64,000 bases of DNA from Dermatophilaceae bacterium Sec6.4 (GCA_039636865.1 CP144172.1:3224001-3288000); one strand, 5' to 3'. Counted from the first letter of the stretch, positions 1 through 9,976 are shown. Numbers and translations are program-made. The notes: a model not told the origin generated them from the letters alone.

Positions 1-1
1 G

Positions 2-472
2 TTGACCGACCGGATGACTGTGCTGGTCGGGCATTCCGGGGTGGGCAAGTCGACCCTGGTGAATGCGCTGGTACCGCAAGCTCATCGAGCCATCGGGGTC
101 GTCAACGCAGTCACCGGACGCGGTCGGCATACCTCCACCTCCGCGGTTGCACTGCCCCTCATCGACGGCGGTTGGGTCATCGACACACCAGGCGTGCGAT
201 CCTTCGGTCTCGCCCACGTCGACCTCGACCGCATCATCGACCACTTCCCCGACCTTGCGGCCGGGACCGACGACTGCCCTCGTGGCTGCACTCATGACGA
301 GCCCGAATGCGGCCTGGACGCATGGGTCGACGGCGGTCATGCCGGCCTCGCCGGACCGTCGCGCCTGGAGTCGTTGAGGCGACTGCTGAGGTCACGGGCG
401 GGCCTGCCTGAGGCCGATGGCGATTCGGGCGACGTGTACGACGCCAACAGCACCGGATCGGGCAGAACATGA
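2..472 (+). CDS. rsgA: Ribosome small-subunit biogenesis GTPase RsgA, C-terminal part (cut by window edge)
   Basis: RsgA is a circularly permuted GTPase that acts in late 30S subunit maturation. The visible 156 residues begin just before the P-loop (GHSGVGKST) and include the DTPG switch motif. The C-terminal zinc-binding knuckle also follows (Cys-Pro-Arg-Gly-Cys-Thr-His, then Cys six residues on). Full-length family members have an OB fold and the NKxD motif upstream, so the true start lies outside the window and the position given is only the first in-frame codon. The stop overlaps the next start by four bases (ATGA), which suggests translational coupling to the FUSC gene. Sure of the family from the GTPase-zinc combination. 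Confidence 0.93.
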   Translation: MTDRMTVLVGHSGVGKSTLVNALVPQAHRAIGVVNAVTGRGRHTSTSAVALPLIDGGWVIDTPGVRSFGLAHVDLDRIIDHFPDLAAGTDDCPRGCTHDEPECGLDAWVDGGHAGLAGPSRLESLRRLLRSRAGLPEADGDSGDVYDANSTGSGRT

Positions 473-2211
473 CGATGTGGCGCGTAGAGGTGCCCGAGAC
501 GCTCGCTCGTCACGTGATGGCCTTCACCGAGATCACCCCGGCACCAGGTCGGTGGCGATTCGCACTGGAGGCCACGTTCCTGACGGCGGTCTCCCTGGTG
601 ACCGTGAGCATCGTCGTATCGCCGGCTCTGTCGATCATCGGGTTGACCGGCGCGTTCCTGGCGGTCACGGCGCGCTCCCGACCACTGCGGGCGCGGGCAG
701 CCATCCTGGCGGTGATGTATGCCGGCTACCTGATCTCGGTCACGCTCGGTGCGCTCACCGGCTCCAGACCCTGGCTGCTGACCATTGCCCTCACCGGTAT
801 CTCGGTGGTGGCCGTGATGGGCTACAACGCCCTGGTCGGTGATCAGCCGGGTCCGATGTTCTTGATCATCGGGGCCGCTATCGCGGCGTACCTGCCTACC
901 GTGAACATCCCGGTCGCGACCGTCATCGAGATCAACGCGCTGGGCGCAGGCAGCGCATGCGCGGTAGCCCTGCTGCTGCAGTCGTTGCGCCGCGACACTG
1001 TGGTGCACGACGTCGTGGACGGCGCAGAGCAGGCGATCAAGGCCTATACCGCCACCGCACCGGGGCAGGGCGAACCCGCCGAACGCGGCCGGTTGCGCGA
1101 CGCGGCGTACGCCTCCGTCTTCCGCGCGAGCAGTGTCCTGGAGTCGGCCGTCGGATCCACCCCGCGCAGCGCCCGCTGGGCGACCGAACATCAACGACTG
1201 CGGCGCCTGCACGTGGATCTGGTGGGTCGGATCTCACTCGCGCGGCTGGGCAATGCGCCGGTCGCCGTCGGCGCGATGGAGCAGAGCCGGTACCTCGGAC
1301 TGCCCTCTTCGGCATACCTGCTGCGATGGGGGCTGTCCCAGCGTTCGCTGCCGTGGCTCGCCGCACGCCGCCTCGCCGCCGCCGTGATCCTCAGCTGCGC
1401 GGTGTCCTACGGGCTGCGGATCGGCCACCCTTACTGGGCCGTGCTCACCACGGCGTTGATCATCACCGTTGGCACAGACCGGCTCTCCCTCACCCACCGC
1501 GCACTGCGCAGGCTGGCCGGGACCCTGGCCGGCGTGCTGGTCTTCTTCGGTCTGCATGCGCTGCATCCCGGTGGCACCTGGCTGCTGATCGCTGTGCTGG
1601 TGCTGGTGTTCGTGATGCAGATGGTGGTCGTGCGCAACTATGCGCTGGGCGCGATTTTCATCACGCCTATGGCGCTGCTCATCTCCTCGGCCGGCGAGCC
1701 CTATGAGCCAGTGCTCAATATTGCCGGCCTGCGCATCCTGCAGACGGCCATCGGAGCGGCGTGCTCGCTCCTGGTGATCTGGGTCAGCAGCCGGGGCACT
1801 CCGATCCTGCTCGTGCGACGCCAGTACCGGCGGGCGTTGCGCGCATTGGAGCATCTTCTCGTGCTGCTGGCCGAGGGTGAACAGTCCACCGATCGTGGTT
1901 TCTCCGCGCGCCGCGACCTGGCCTTCGAACAACTTCAGTGCGCCCAGATCCTGGCGATCGCCCAGGTCGACCTGCCCTTGGTACTCGGACGCTGGGATGA
2001 GTTGGAAGCCGCTCTGAACGAGGTGTCCTACACCGTGTTGGCCGCCTGTTGGACGGTAACTCCGGGCGAGGTCCTGGACGCATCCGCGATGGCATCCCGG
2101 CTACAACGCCTGGTGGCCAGCCTGCCGCCGGTCAGTAGACAACCCGTGGACGCCCACCAGCTCGCGGCGGATCTGCACTCGGTTCTACAGGTCGGTACGG
2201 TCATCCGATGA
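469..2211 (+). CDS. FUSC-family membrane protein
   Basis: A 580-residue membrane protein with two clusters of hydrophobic segments, at about residues 40-165 and 295-440. Each is followed by a soluble helical region. This duplicated layout matches the FUSC family (fusaric-acid-resistance / aromatic-acid-exporter-like proteins). Substrate is not evident. It starts inside the rsgA stop (ATGA) and its own stop overlaps hisN in the same way, so rsgA, this gene and hisN look like one translationally coupled unit. The function in export is inferred from the family only; a structural or stress role is possible. Confidence 0.8.
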   Translation: MTMWRVEVPETLARHVMAFTEITPAPGRWRFALEATFLTAVSLVTVSIVVSPALSIIGLTGAFLAVTARSRPLRARAAILAVMYAGYLISVTLGALTGSRPWLLTIALTGISVVAVMGYNALVGDQPGPMFLIIGAAIAAYLPTVNIPVATVIEINALGAGSACAVALLLQSLRRDTVVHDVVDGAEQAIKAYTATAPGQGEPAERGRLRDAAYASVFRASSVLESAVGSTPRSARWATEHQRLRRLHVDLVGRISLARLGNAPVAVGAMEQSRYLGLPSSAYLLRWGLSQRSLPWLAARRLAAAVILSCAVSYGLRIGHPYWAVLTTALIITVGTDRLSLTHRALRRLAGTLAGVLVFFGLHALHPGGTWLLIAVLVLVFVMQMVVVRNYALGAIFITPMALLISSAGEPYEPVLNIAGLRILQTAIGAACSLLVIWVSSRGTPILLVRRQYRRALRALEHLLVLLAEGEQSTDRGFSARRDLAFEQLQCAQILAIAQVDLPLVLGRWDELEAALNEVSYTVLAACWTVTPGEVLDASAMASRLQRLVASLPPVSRQPVDAHQLAADLHSVLQVGTVIR

Positions 2212-3002
2212 CCGGATCAGCGCCACCGACGTACGGGGACGACGTGCGCCTGGCACACGTCCTTGCCGACTCTGTCGAACCCGTCACCATGGGCCGATTC
2301 CGCGCAGCGGACCTCGCAGTCAACACCAAACCCGACCTCACCCCTGTGAGCGAGGCCGATCTGGAAGCCGAGCGTGTCATCCGGGCCCAGCTGGCACGGG
2401 CCCGTCCGCGGGACGGCATCAAGGGCGAGGAGTACGGCGTAACGGGCACCGGAAGCCGGCAGTGGATCATCGACCCGATCGATGGCACCAAGAACTACGT
2501 GCGGGGTGTGCCCGTGTGGGCGACTCTGATCGGCCTGGTGGACCACGGCGAGCCGGTCGTCGGGCTGGTCTCGGCACCGGCTCTGAATCGGCGCTGGTGG
2601 GCCGGCAAGGGAACAGGTGCATGGAGTGGGCGTTCCCTCTCCAACGCCAAACCCATCGCCGTATCGGGTGTTTCGACGCTCGCTGATGCCTCGCTGTCCT
2701 ACGCGAGCCTCGGCGGATGGCGCGCAGCGGGCCGCCTGGACGCCTTCATATCCCTGCTGGACGAGTGCTGGCGCACCCGGGCATACGGGGATTTCTGGTC
2801 GTACATGCTGGTTGCCGAAGGCGCCGTCGATATCGCTGCGGAACCTGAGCTGCAGGACTACGACATGGCGGCACTGGTGCCGATCGTCACCGAAGCGGGC
2901 GGGCGGTTCACCGGTCTGGACGGTCGCGACGGATGTTGGAGCGGGAACGCCGTGGCAACCAACGGGCTGCTGCACGACGAGGTCATCAGCCGCTTGTGGT
3001 GA
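2208..3002 (+). CDS. hisN: Histidinol-phosphatase, inositol-monophosphatase family
   Basis: A 264-residue member of the inositol monophosphatase superfamily. It shows the metal-binding Glu-Glu (GEEYG, about residue 75), the DPIDGT motif about 15 residues later, and a C-terminal DYDMAAL segment in place of the usual WDxAA. Members of this size with this sequence in Actinobacteria are the HisN histidinol-phosphatases, which dephosphorylate L-histidinol phosphate in histidine synthesis. Other IMPase activities (inositol phosphate, fructose bisphosphate) cannot be excluded from sequence. The start overlaps the upstream FUSC stop by ATGA. It lies beside rsgA, a pairing common in Actinobacteria. 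Confidence 0.85.
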   Translation: MTGSAPPTYGDDVRLAHVLADSVEPVTMGRFRAADLAVNTKPDLTPVSEADLEAERVIRAQLARARPRDGIKGEEYGVTGTGSRQWIIDPIDGTKNYVRGVPVWATLIGLVDHGEPVVGLVSAPALNRRWWAGKGTGAWSGRSLSNAKPIAVSGVSTLADASLSYASLGGWRAAGRLDAFISLLDECWRTRAYGDFWSYMLVAEGAVDIAAEPELQDYDMAALVPIVTEAGGRFTGLDGRDGCWSGNAVATNGLLHDEVISRLW

Positions 3003-3090
3003 CATAAGTTCGATTTCGAAGAACAGTGGTGGCACACTCTGAGATGAGCCTCACATTTGTGCCGCGCAGCCCGTCGTTAGGAGATTTGCC

Positions 3091-4428
3091 ATGACCGTCG
3101 TGGAAAACACCGCAGTAGTGCAACGTCGTGAGCTGCGCACCGAGTTACCCGGGCCGAAGTCCCGCGCGCTGACGCAGCGGCGTAACGCCGTCGTGGCCGC
3201 AGGCGTTTCCTCCACCATGCCGATCTATGTTGCGCGCGCTGCGGGCGGGATCATCGAGGACGTCGACGGCAACACCCTGATCGATCTGGGATCGGGCATC
3301 GCGGTCACCTCGGTCGGCAACTCCGACCCGCGAGTGGTCGAAGGCGTGCAACAGCAGGTCGCCGACTTCACGCACACCTGTTTCATGGTCAGCCCCTACG
3401 AGGGCTACGTCGCGGTCGCGGAGAAACTCGCCGAGCTCACCCCGGGCGATCACGCCAAGAAGTCGGCCCTGTTCAACTCCGGCGCCGAGGCGGTCGAGAA
3501 CGCAGTCAAGATCGCGCGGTACGCAACAGGTCGCACCGCCGTTGTCGCGGTTGATCACGCCTACCACGGCCGTACCAACCTCACGATGGCCCTGACAGCC
3601 AAGGCCATGCCGTACAAATCAGGCTTCGGCCCGTTCGCGTCCGACATCTACCGGGTGCCGACCTCCTACCCCTTCCGCGACCCAGCAGGAATGACCGGCG
3701 AGCAGGCCGCTCAGCGCGCGATCGCCATTGCGGAGAAGACCATCGGCGCCGATCAGATCGCCGCGCTGATCATTGAACCCGTCCAGGGTGAGGGCGGTTT
3801 CATCGTTCCCGCCCCAGGATTCCTCGGTGCGCTCTCGAAGTGGTGCACGCAGAACGGCATCGTCTTCATCGCTGATGAGGTGCAGAGCGGTTTTGCCCGC
3901 ACCGGTGCCTGGTTCGCCTGTGACCACGAGGGTGTCGTGCCCGATCTGGTGACCACCGCGAAGGGCATCGCCGGCGGACTCCCACTCGCGGCCGTTACCG
4001 GTCGCGCCGAGCTGCTGGACGCAGTCCACGCGGGCGGTTTGGGTGGTACCTACGGTGGCAACCCGGTCGCGTGCGCAGCAGCACTCGGCGCCATCGAGAC
4101 CATGGAATCCGATGGTCTGATCGAGCGGGCCCAGCACATCGAAGACCTCGTAAAGGCACGCCTGACAACGCTGGCCTCGACGACTCCGCAGATCGGCGAC
4201 GTCCGCGGGCGCGGAGCGATGCTGGCGATCGAGATCGTCAAGCCCGGCACCATGGAGCCGGACGCCGTCCTCACCGCCGCGATTGCCAAGAAGTGCCACG
4301 CGCAGGGAGTCATCATCCTGACCTGTGGCACGTACGGCAACGTCATCCGGCTGTTGCCGCCGCTCGTGATCAGCGATGAACTGTTGAACGAAGGTCTCGA
4401 TGTGCTGGCGGAGGCCTTCGCTTCCTGA
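3091..4428 (+). CDS. gabT: 4-aminobutyrate aminotransferase (class III, PLP-dependent)
   Basis: A 445-residue class III aminotransferase that would move the amino group of 4-aminobutyrate to 2-oxoglutarate, giving succinate semialdehyde. The cofactor Asp motif (ADEVQSGFARTG) and the Schiff-base Lys in TTAKGIAGG are both present, as is the GAEAVENAVK phosphate-binding region. ATG at 3091 is preceded by TAGGAG with suitable spacing, which fixes the start. It stands alone: an 88-base gap separates it from hisN and a hairpin follows. Related activities (5-aminovalerate or other omega-amino acids) are possible. Confidence 0.9.
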   Translation: MTVVENTAVVQRRELRTELPGPKSRALTQRRNAVVAAGVSSTMPIYVARAAGGIIEDVDGNTLIDLGSGIAVTSVGNSDPRVVEGVQQQVADFTHTCFMVSPYEGYVAVAEKLAELTPGDHAKKSALFNSGAEAVENAVKIARYATGRTAVVAVDHAYHGRTNLTMALTAKAMPYKSGFGPFASDIYRVPTSYPFRDPAGMTGEQAAQRAIAIAEKTIGADQIAALIIEPVQGEGGFIVPAPGFLGALSKWCTQNGIVFIADEVQSGFARTGAWFACDHEGVVPDLVTTAKGIAGGLPLAAVTGRAELLDAVHAGGLGGTYGGNPVACAAALGAIETMESDGLIERAQHIEDLVKARLTTLASTTPQIGDVRGRGAMLAIEIVKPGTMEPDAVLTAAIAKKCHAQGVIILTCGTYGNVIRLLPPLVISDELLNEGLDVLAEAFAS

Positions 4429-4458
4429 TCTGGTCGCTCCCTGATCTGATCGGCACGG

Positions 4459-4490
4459 GCGCTGGTAACGACTAAGGTCGTGACCAGCGC
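4459..4490 (+). terminator. Probable terminator after gabT
   Basis: Inverted repeat with 14-base arms (GCGCTGGTAACGAC at 4459-4472 and its complement at 4477-4490, one mismatch) around a TAAG loop, 30 bases past the gabT stop. There is no clear T-run, as is common in high-GC actinobacteria. Confidence 0.6.
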
Positions 4491-4566
4491 TCGACCATGT
4501 CGACGTCACGCACTGGTAAGGACGTCCGGTGGACATATCGACTTCGAAACCTACGGAGGTTCTGCG

Positions 4567-4716
4567 ATGAACTGGTGGCAGTGGTTACTCGTGATCGTGG
4601 TGATCGTGCTCCTACTGGTGGGCGGTTTCATCGCGATCCAGGCGCGCCGCCGTCGCGGCGGCGTCATTGTGGATCCGGCTGGTTCACCCCGCTCCAGAGG
4701 CGGTAAGGGCGCATGA
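4567..4716 (+). CDS. Small single-pass membrane protein (49 aa)
   Basis: The chosen ATG at 4567 has a strong GGAGGT site six bases upstream, so the longer in-frame extension to 4480 is unlikely. The product has a Trp-rich amphipathic start, one hydrophobic helix at about residues 6-27, then a basic segment (QARRRRGG) and a Gly/Arg-rich tail. That is a typical N-out/C-in stop-transfer pattern. The stop overlaps the following PRC-barrel gene by ATGA, so the two are translationally coupled. No family recognised; a membrane anchor or partner for the PRC-barrel proteins is an inference from context. Confidence 0.72.
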   Translation: MNWWQWLLVIVVIVLLLVGGFIAIQARRRRGGVIVDPAGSPRSRGGKGA

Positions 4717-5312
4717 CGCCGATAACACGCCTGATGCGTACCTCAGCACTCGAGAAGCTCCCGGTCGTCACGATGGGAGGTGAGGACATCGCGCAGATCA
4801 AGGATGTCGTCTACTCCGCCGGCGGTGGGCAAGTCGGCGGCTTCACCCTCGCGGGCCGCGGTATCTTCGCCGGTCCGCTCAAGACAGCACTCGCATGGAG
4901 TTCGGTCTCCTCCCTCGGCTCCGATGCCGTGATGATCACCACCGAGAGCGTGCTGGAAGCAACCGATGCTGTGCTGGACCGGTCGGCAGCAAGCGGCGGC
5001 TCCGGTGGCAATGTGCTCGGCTCGCAGGTGCTGACCGACGGCGGCAGCGACCTGGGCAAAGTGATCGACGTGATCATCGAGGTATCGCAGGGCGGCGCCG
5101 GACAATGCGATGTCGTCGGTTATGAGATCGAGGCATCCGAAGCCCTGGGCAGCAACGGCACCAATGTGCTCATCCCCCTACCGGACACCATCGCGGTCTC
5201 GGGCGAACACCTGATCGTGCCGGCCAGTGCCAAGGATTTCGTAGGACACGACCTGGCCGGTTTCGGCGCGGCCGTCGAGCAGTTCCGGGCCCAGTTGGAG
5301 GCTGATCGCTGA
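4713..5312 (+). CDS. PRC-barrel domain protein (first of pair)
   Basis: A 199-residue soluble protein made of two PRC-barrel-like units, about residues 10-85 and 95-185. Each has the typical pattern in which a short strand and Gly-Asp/Gly-Glu turn (for example GGEDIAQIKDVVY) leads into a beta-rich section. PRC barrels occur in RimM, photosynthetic reaction centre H subunits and many small actinobacterial proteins of unknown role. It is coupled to the small membrane protein upstream and shares the TGATG stop/start with the second PRC-barrel gene downstream. The exact role is unknown. Confidence 0.75.
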   Translation: MTPITRLMRTSALEKLPVVTMGGEDIAQIKDVVYSAGGGQVGGFTLAGRGIFAGPLKTALAWSSVSSLGSDAVMITTESVLEATDAVLDRSAASGGSGGNVLGSQVLTDGGSDLGKVIDVIIEVSQGGAGQCDVVGYEIEASEALGSNGTNVLIPLPDTIAVSGEHLIVPASAKDFVGHDLAGFGAAVEQFRAQLEADR

Positions 5313-5755
5313 TGCGTTTCAAGGAGTCCATCAACCGCAAGGTCGTCAGCCTGGCGAATGCAGAGAGCATCGGCAAGGTGTCCCATTTCGTCGTCGACGT
5401 GCCGGAGCACAAGATTTCAGCGCTGAAGTTGCGCAAGACCGATGACAAGCACCGCGCGTTCCTGGTGTGGGGGTCTGTCTCGGGATTCGGCGACGACGCT
5501 GTGACGGTCGCTGACGCCGCGGTCCTGGTGGACGGTGACGAGACGCTGGAGAAGGATGCCGACAAGCATCACCAACTTATCGGCAAACTCGCACTGAGCA
5601 CGCTGGGCGATGAACTGGGTGTCGTCTCTGACGTCGAATTCGATCCCGCGACGGGTGTACTGCTGCGCATTCAGCACACCCATGGTTCCACCCACGGCGA
5701 CGGTCTCGTAGGTATCGGTTCCTACGCTGCCGTGCTCGAGGTCACCGCAGACTGA
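5312..5755 (+). CDS. PRC-barrel domain protein (second of pair)
   Basis: A 147-residue protein with the same general architecture as its upstream neighbour: an N-terminal unit with ESIGKVSHFVVDVPEHKI and a second at about residue 80 with GDELGVVSDVEFD. It starts with ATG overlapping the previous stop by one base (TGATG). The three genes 4567-5755 therefore form one transcription and translation unit. The two PRC proteins may form a heteromer; that is an inference from pairing only. No metal-binding or catalytic motif is visible. Confidence 0.75.
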   Translation: MRFKESINRKVVSLANAESIGKVSHFVVDVPEHKISALKLRKTDDKHRAFLVWGSVSGFGDDAVTVADAAVLVDGDETLEKDADKHHQLIGKLALSTLGDELGVVSDVEFDPATGVLLRIQHTHGSTHGDGLVGIGSYAAVLEVTAD

Positions 5756-5780
5756 GACCAGCGAGTCACGCCACGGTTCA

Positions 5781-7118
5781 TCAGATGACCGTGACTTCGC
5801 CGATGCCCAGCGCTCGGATGGCGTCGGCGTGGTGGGAGGCATCCCCCACCAGGACCAGCGTGCGCGGCTGCCCGGACCACGCGTTCCACGCCTCGATCAG
5901 GTCGGAAGAGCTCAGCTCACGCAGCTTGTTCAAATAGTCGGTGACAAATTGCGTTGAGAGCCCGTCCAGGGCCAGCGCCGCCGCCTGGTCGGCGACGACA
6001 TCTGCGGTCGCGTAGCGGCCGGGTGCGGTCATGGCGATGAAGTCCGCCCCGGAGCGTAGTTCCTCGTCGGTGAACCCGTCACCGATGCTGTCCAGCACCG
6101 ACCAGAGCTGCTGCACCGCATCCACAGTCGAATCTCCACGCACCGAGCCCGCTGCAACGAAGCTGCCGCTACCGCCGCGGGGCCGGAACCCCGCACCGAA
6201 GCCGTACGTGTAGCCCTTCTCCTCACGCAGCACCCGGTCGATCCGGGCACCCGGCGACCCGCCGATGAGGTAGCTCAGTACCGGGTAGGGCGCCCATCCG
6301 CCCACGACCGTGCGCGAGGGCCCGCGCCAGCCCAGTTGCACCTGGGTCTGCACCGATCCCGGCCGGTCCACGAAGACGACCCGGTGCCCACCCGTGCGCG
6401 CGTCGTCTTCGTGGGTAGCTGCTGCTGCGCCGGGACCCCACGCCCCCAGGGCGGCATCCACGTCTGCGAACACCTGCTCGTGGTCCTGGTCCGCTGCCAC
6501 GATGACGCGGGCACCCGTGGAGTGCACGGTGGCGGCATGGAAATCGCGGACGTCAGCGGCGGTGATCGCAGCGACCGACTGCGCCCGCCCGGCGACCGGT
6601 CTACTGGCACGAGCGGTGGGCTGGTAGTGCGCACCGACCCATTCCAGTGCCGCACGGGACGCCGGGTCGGCCAGCGCGTGCTCGATGTCGGACAGCCGGG
6701 CTGCCACGGCCCGCTGCACTTCCTCTTCGGGGAAGACGGGCTCCGTGAGGCATTCGCGCAGCAGGTCCACAGCGGGTGCCATCGCACCCGTCGGGACGTC
6801 GACCTGCACACACAACCCCGACAGCGTCTGGGCGGCTCCCAACGCGACACCGTTGCGCTCGAGCAGTCCGGCGAACTCGTCCGGCCCGTGGCTGGCGGTG
6901 CCCTCGTCCATGGTGCGCGAGACGATCGTGGCCAGTCCCTCCAGCTCGCGCGGTTCCGCAGCGGCCGGTACCGGGACGATCACCTGAACCGATGCGACAT
7001 GCTGGCCGGGCAGGCGGTACACCGTCAGCGGCACCCCGTTACGCAAAGTGTGCTCGGTGGGCTGTGGAAAGGACCACGGAGCAGGTGGTGCGACATCCGG
7101 GCGGGCAATCTGACTCAC
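5781..7118 (-). CDS. M16-family peptidase subunit, catalytically inactive type
   Basis: A 445-residue M16 (pitrilysin/processing-peptidase) protein. It has the family's duplicated fold, with the C-terminal half containing the Arg/Tyr region around FVDRPGSVQTQVQLGWRGP and EEKGYTYGFGAGF. The N-terminal half lacks the HxxEH zinc motif seen in the partner gene. Such partners pair with an active subunit to form a heterodimeric clam-shell peptidase. It overlaps that active subunit by ATGA (7115-7118), so the two are made together. Substrate unknown. It faces the PRC-barrel operon with only 25 bases between stops. Confidence 0.85.
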   Translation of the reverse strand: MSQIARPDVAPPAPWSFPQPTEHTLRNGVPLTVYRLPGQHVASVQVIVPVPAAAEPRELEGLATIVSRTMDEGTASHGPDEFAGLLERNGVALGAAQTLSGLCVQVDVPTGAMAPAVDLLRECLTEPVFPEEEVQRAVAARLSDIEHALADPASRAALEWVGAHYQPTARASRPVAGRAQSVAAITAADVRDFHAATVHSTGARVIVAADQDHEQVFADVDAALGAWGPGAAAATHEDDARTGGHRVVFVDRPGSVQTQVQLGWRGPSRTVVGGWAPYPVLSYLIGGSPGARIDRVLREEKGYTYGFGAGFRPRGGSGSFVAAGSVRGDSTVDAVQQLWSVLDSIGDGFTDEELRSGADFIAMTAPGRYATADVVADQAAALALDGLSTQFVTDYLNKLRELSSSDLIEAWNAWSGQPRTLVLVGDASHHADAIRALGIGEVTVI

Positions 7119-8434
7119 GATGCGTCCTCGCGTCGGTAGATGACGGCGGCTGCGTGCTCCGGTGCCAGGAACTGCGCTGCAGTGTCCTGTATCTGCTCCG
7201 GGGTGATGGCCAGCAACTCCCCCAGATGAGTGTTGAGGTAGCCCGGTTCGTCATGCAGCAGGGTGTACTGGCTGATGAAGTCCGCTCGCTCCTCGATGCT
7301 CGCAAATGCCTGCAGCACCTGGCGGGTGGCACCCGCCCGCAGCACCTGCATCTCGTCGTCAGTGGGCGGTGTCTGCGCCAGAGCTACCAGCTCTTCGCGG
7401 ATCGACTCCTGCACCTGCTCGACGCGGTGTCCGGCGGCGACGTCGGCGCCGAGCAGCCCCAGCGACACGCCACCGGCGAGACCGAAGGAGTTGCTGAACA
7501 CGTGGTCGGCGGCGTGCTCCCGTCGCACGACACGACGGTGCAGCCGGGAGGTCGCCATCCCTGCCAGCAGATCCAGCGCCAGTTCGGCGGCCAGATAGCT
7601 GCAGGTGCCCTGCGTGCGGTCGGCGGGTAACCGGAACCCGAGGTAGATGCGGTCACTGGGCACGTCTTCGACCCGCTCGACGGTGGTGGGTGATGTCAGC
7701 GGAGGTAGCGGCGTCGAGACCGGCAAGCCCGGCCGTTCCAAGTCCGGCAAACCGCCGAAGTACTTCTGTGCTGCTTCGAAACCGGCTTGCGGCTGCACGT
7801 CACCGCACAGGGTCAACACGGTATTGCTCGGTCGGTAGTGGGCGCTGTAGAAGGCCTGCACGTCCTGCAGCGATGCGGCATCCAGGTCGTCCATCGAACC
7901 GATGGTGGAGTGGTGGTAAGGATGTCCCTCAGGAAAGACCGCCCCGTAGATGTCGGCGAGTGCGTTGCCGTACGGGCGGTTGTCGTAGCGCTGTCGCTTC
8001 TCCTCCTTGACCACGTCGCGTTGATTGTCCAGATTTGTCTGGGTCAGCGCGTCCAGCAGGTATCCGTGCCGGTCGGCCTCCATCCATAACGCCAACTCCA
8101 TCGCGCCGGTCGGGACCACCTCGAAGTAGTTGGTGCGGTCGAACCAGGTCGTGGCGTTCAGCCGGGCGCCCGCCGCCTGCAACCGCGAGAAGTGCTCGCC
8201 TTCGGCGACGTTGCGCGATCCCTGGAACATCAGATGCTCGAACAGATGCGCCAGCCCGGTAGCGCCCGGCACCTCGTGCCGGGAACCGACACCCACCCAG
8301 AGATTGACCGCCACGGTGGGCACGTTGTGGTCGCTGGAGACGACCACCCGCAACCCGTTCGCGAGCGTATGTGTGGCCACTTCGTAATCGAGGCGGGAGT
8401 CCTGCAGCGACTGGGGCGTCATCCGCGCGGTCAT
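7115..8434 (-). CDS. M16-family zinc metallopeptidase, active subunit
   Basis: A 439-residue M16 peptidase carrying the inverted zinc motif HLFEH (about residue 65) with the downstream Glu in the family position. The usual YHH segment after about residue 145 (EGHPYHHSTIG) is also present. It is expected to form a heterodimer with the inactive M16 protein encoded immediately downstream. It begins with ATGA overlapping the NADH dehydrogenase stop, making a three-gene minus-strand unit. No signal peptide is seen, so a cytoplasmic location is likely. The substrate cannot be read from sequence. Confidence 0.88.
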   Translation of the reverse strand: MTARMTPQSLQDSRLDYEVATHTLANGLRVVVSSDHNVPTVAVNLWVGVGSRHEVPGATGLAHLFEHLMFQGSRNVAEGEHFSRLQAAGARLNATTWFDRTNYFEVVPTGAMELALWMEADRHGYLLDALTQTNLDNQRDVVKEEKRQRYDNRPYGNALADIYGAVFPEGHPYHHSTIGSMDDLDAASLQDVQAFYSAHYRPSNTVLTLCGDVQPQAGFEAAQKYFGGLPDLERPGLPVSTPLPPLTSPTTVERVEDVPSDRIYLGFRLPADRTQGTCSYLAAELALDLLAGMATSRLHRRVVRREHAADHVFSNSFGLAGGVSLGLLGADVAAGHRVEQVQESIREELVALAQTPPTDDEMQVLRAGATRQVLQAFASIEERADFISQYTLLHDEPGYLNTHLGELLAITPEQIQDTAAQFLAPEHAAAVIYRREDAS

Positions 8435-9858
8435 CCGACCTCGTTGGCCAGTGCGTCGATTCCCGCCTCATGGTCGTTGAGGGAGGGCCGTCCGCTGGTC
8501 GTGGACGGCGTGAAGTCTGCACCGAGCTTCTCGATCGCCAGGCGCGCGTAGATCTGCTGCTCGGTCGAAGTCCGCTCTCCTCGACCTCTGCCCAGGAAGG
8601 AGACGGTCCAGTGGAAGAAAGTGCCGATCCGACTCTTGAAGCCGATGATGTAGACGATGTGCACCCCGAGCCACATCACCCACGCCACGAACCCGGAGAT
8701 TTCGACCTTGCCGATCTTGGCGACCGCGCTGAACCGGGAGACCGTGGCCATCGAGCCCTTGTCGAAATAGTTGAACGGCTTGCCGTCGTCGGGTTTACCG
8801 GCCAACCGCGCCTTGATCTTCTTCGCGGCATACTTCCCACCCTGGATGGCGACCTGCGCGACTCCGGGCAGGTTGTCCAGCGCGATCATGTCACCGACCA
8901 GGAAAATCTCCGGATGACCCGGCAGCGTCAGGTCTTTCTCGACGTGCACCCGGCCGCTCCGGTCGACTTTTGCACCCGTTCGGTCAGCGAGCATCTTGCC
9001 CAGTGGGCTGGCTGCCACTCCCGCCGCCCACACCTTGCACAGCGCTTCGATGCGGTGCTTGGCGCCGTCCGGCGACTCGTACTCGACACCCTCAGCATCG
9101 ATGTCGGTGACTTTGGCATCCATGGTGACTTCGACGCCGAGCTTCTTCAATCGGCTGGCTGCCTTGGCTCCCAACCGTTTCCCGTACGGGGTGAGCACCG
9201 CGTCGGCTGCATCCAGGAGCACGATGCGCGCGTGCCGGCTCTTGATCGCCCGGAAGTCATGGGACAGCGTGCGCTTGGACAACTCGGCAATCTGCCCGGC
9301 CATCTCCACACCTGTCGGCCCGGCGCCGACGACAACGAAGGTCATGAGGCGGTTGACCTCCTGTGGGCGACCCGCGGCGGCGGCCATCTCGGCCAGTTCG
9401 AAGGCCCCGAAGATCCGACCGCGCAGCTCCAACGCGTCATCGATGCTCTTCATGCCCGGCGCGAAGCGTGCGAAGTGGTCATTCCCGAAGTAGGACTGGC
9501 CGGCACCAGCCGCCACGATCAGGCTGTCGTAGTCGTAGATGTTGGTCTGCTCCAGCGCGACTGCGGTGACCTGTCGTTTTTCGACATCGATGTCGGTGAC
9601 GTGCCCGAAGAACACCCTGGCATTCTGCTGCCGGGAGAGCACCTCGCGGGTCGACGGGGCGATCAGACCCTCGGACAGAATGCCGGTGGCGACCTGGTAG
9701 AGCAGTGGTTGGAACAGGTGGTACGTCGTCCCGGAAATCAATGTGACATCCACGTCTGCGCGCTTCAGGGCACGTGCTGCAAAGAGCCCGCCGAAGCCGG
9801 AACCGATGATGACGACGCGGTGGCGCCGTGTGGAAGTGTCCGAACTTGATGGCTGCAT
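8431..9858 (-). CDS. ndh: Type II NADH dehydrogenase (NDH-2)
   Basis: A single-subunit, non-proton-pumping NADH:quinone oxidoreductase at the cytoplasmic face of the membrane. The FAD-binding Rossmann motif is at the N-terminus (VVIIGSGFGGLFAA), the NADH-binding motif lies mid-protein (VVVGAGPTGVEMA), and the second FAD motif (FLVGDM) follows. Near the C-terminus is a hydrophobic amphipathic region (VAWVMWLGVHIVYIIGFKSR) typical for membrane attachment. I chose the ATG at 9858 because RHRVVIIGSG then lies at the usual distance. An ATG at 9894 is also in frame, and neither has a strong ribosome site. It overlaps the M16 gene by four bases. Confidence 0.88.
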   Translation of the reverse strand: MQPSSSDTSTRRHRVVIIGSGFGGLFAARALKRADVDVTLISGTTYHLFQPLLYQVATGILSEGLIAPSTREVLSRQQNARVFFGHVTDIDVEKRQVTAVALEQTNIYDYDSLIVAAGAGQSYFGNDHFARFAPGMKSIDDALELRGRIFGAFELAEMAAAAGRPQEVNRLMTFVVVGAGPTGVEMAGQIAELSKRTLSHDFRAIKSRHARIVLLDAADAVLTPYGKRLGAKAASRLKKLGVEVTMDAKVTDIDAEGVEYESPDGAKHRIEALCKVWAAGVAASPLGKMLADRTGAKVDRSGRVHVEKDLTLPGHPEIFLVGDMIALDNLPGVAQVAIQGGKYAAKKIKARLAGKPDDGKPFNYFDKGSMATVSRFSAVAKIGKVEISGFVAWVMWLGVHIVYIIGFKSRIGTFFHWTVSFLGRGRGERTSTEQQIYARLAIEKLGADFTPSTTSGRPSLNDHEAGIDALANEVG

Positions 9859-9976
9859 GATTTCTACGGTAGTCGGCGCGACATCGACTCGCATCGTCCG
9901 GCAGTAAGGTGAGGCCCGTTGCGACCTGTCCGCAGCGCCATGGCAGCTGACTATTTACCGTGTACGTGGAGGGGCG

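Noticed and set aside
8371..9849. 492-residue plus-strand ORF opposite ndh
   Set aside because: Shadow of the NADH dehydrogenase frame; composition is His/Asp/Arg-rich without motifs.
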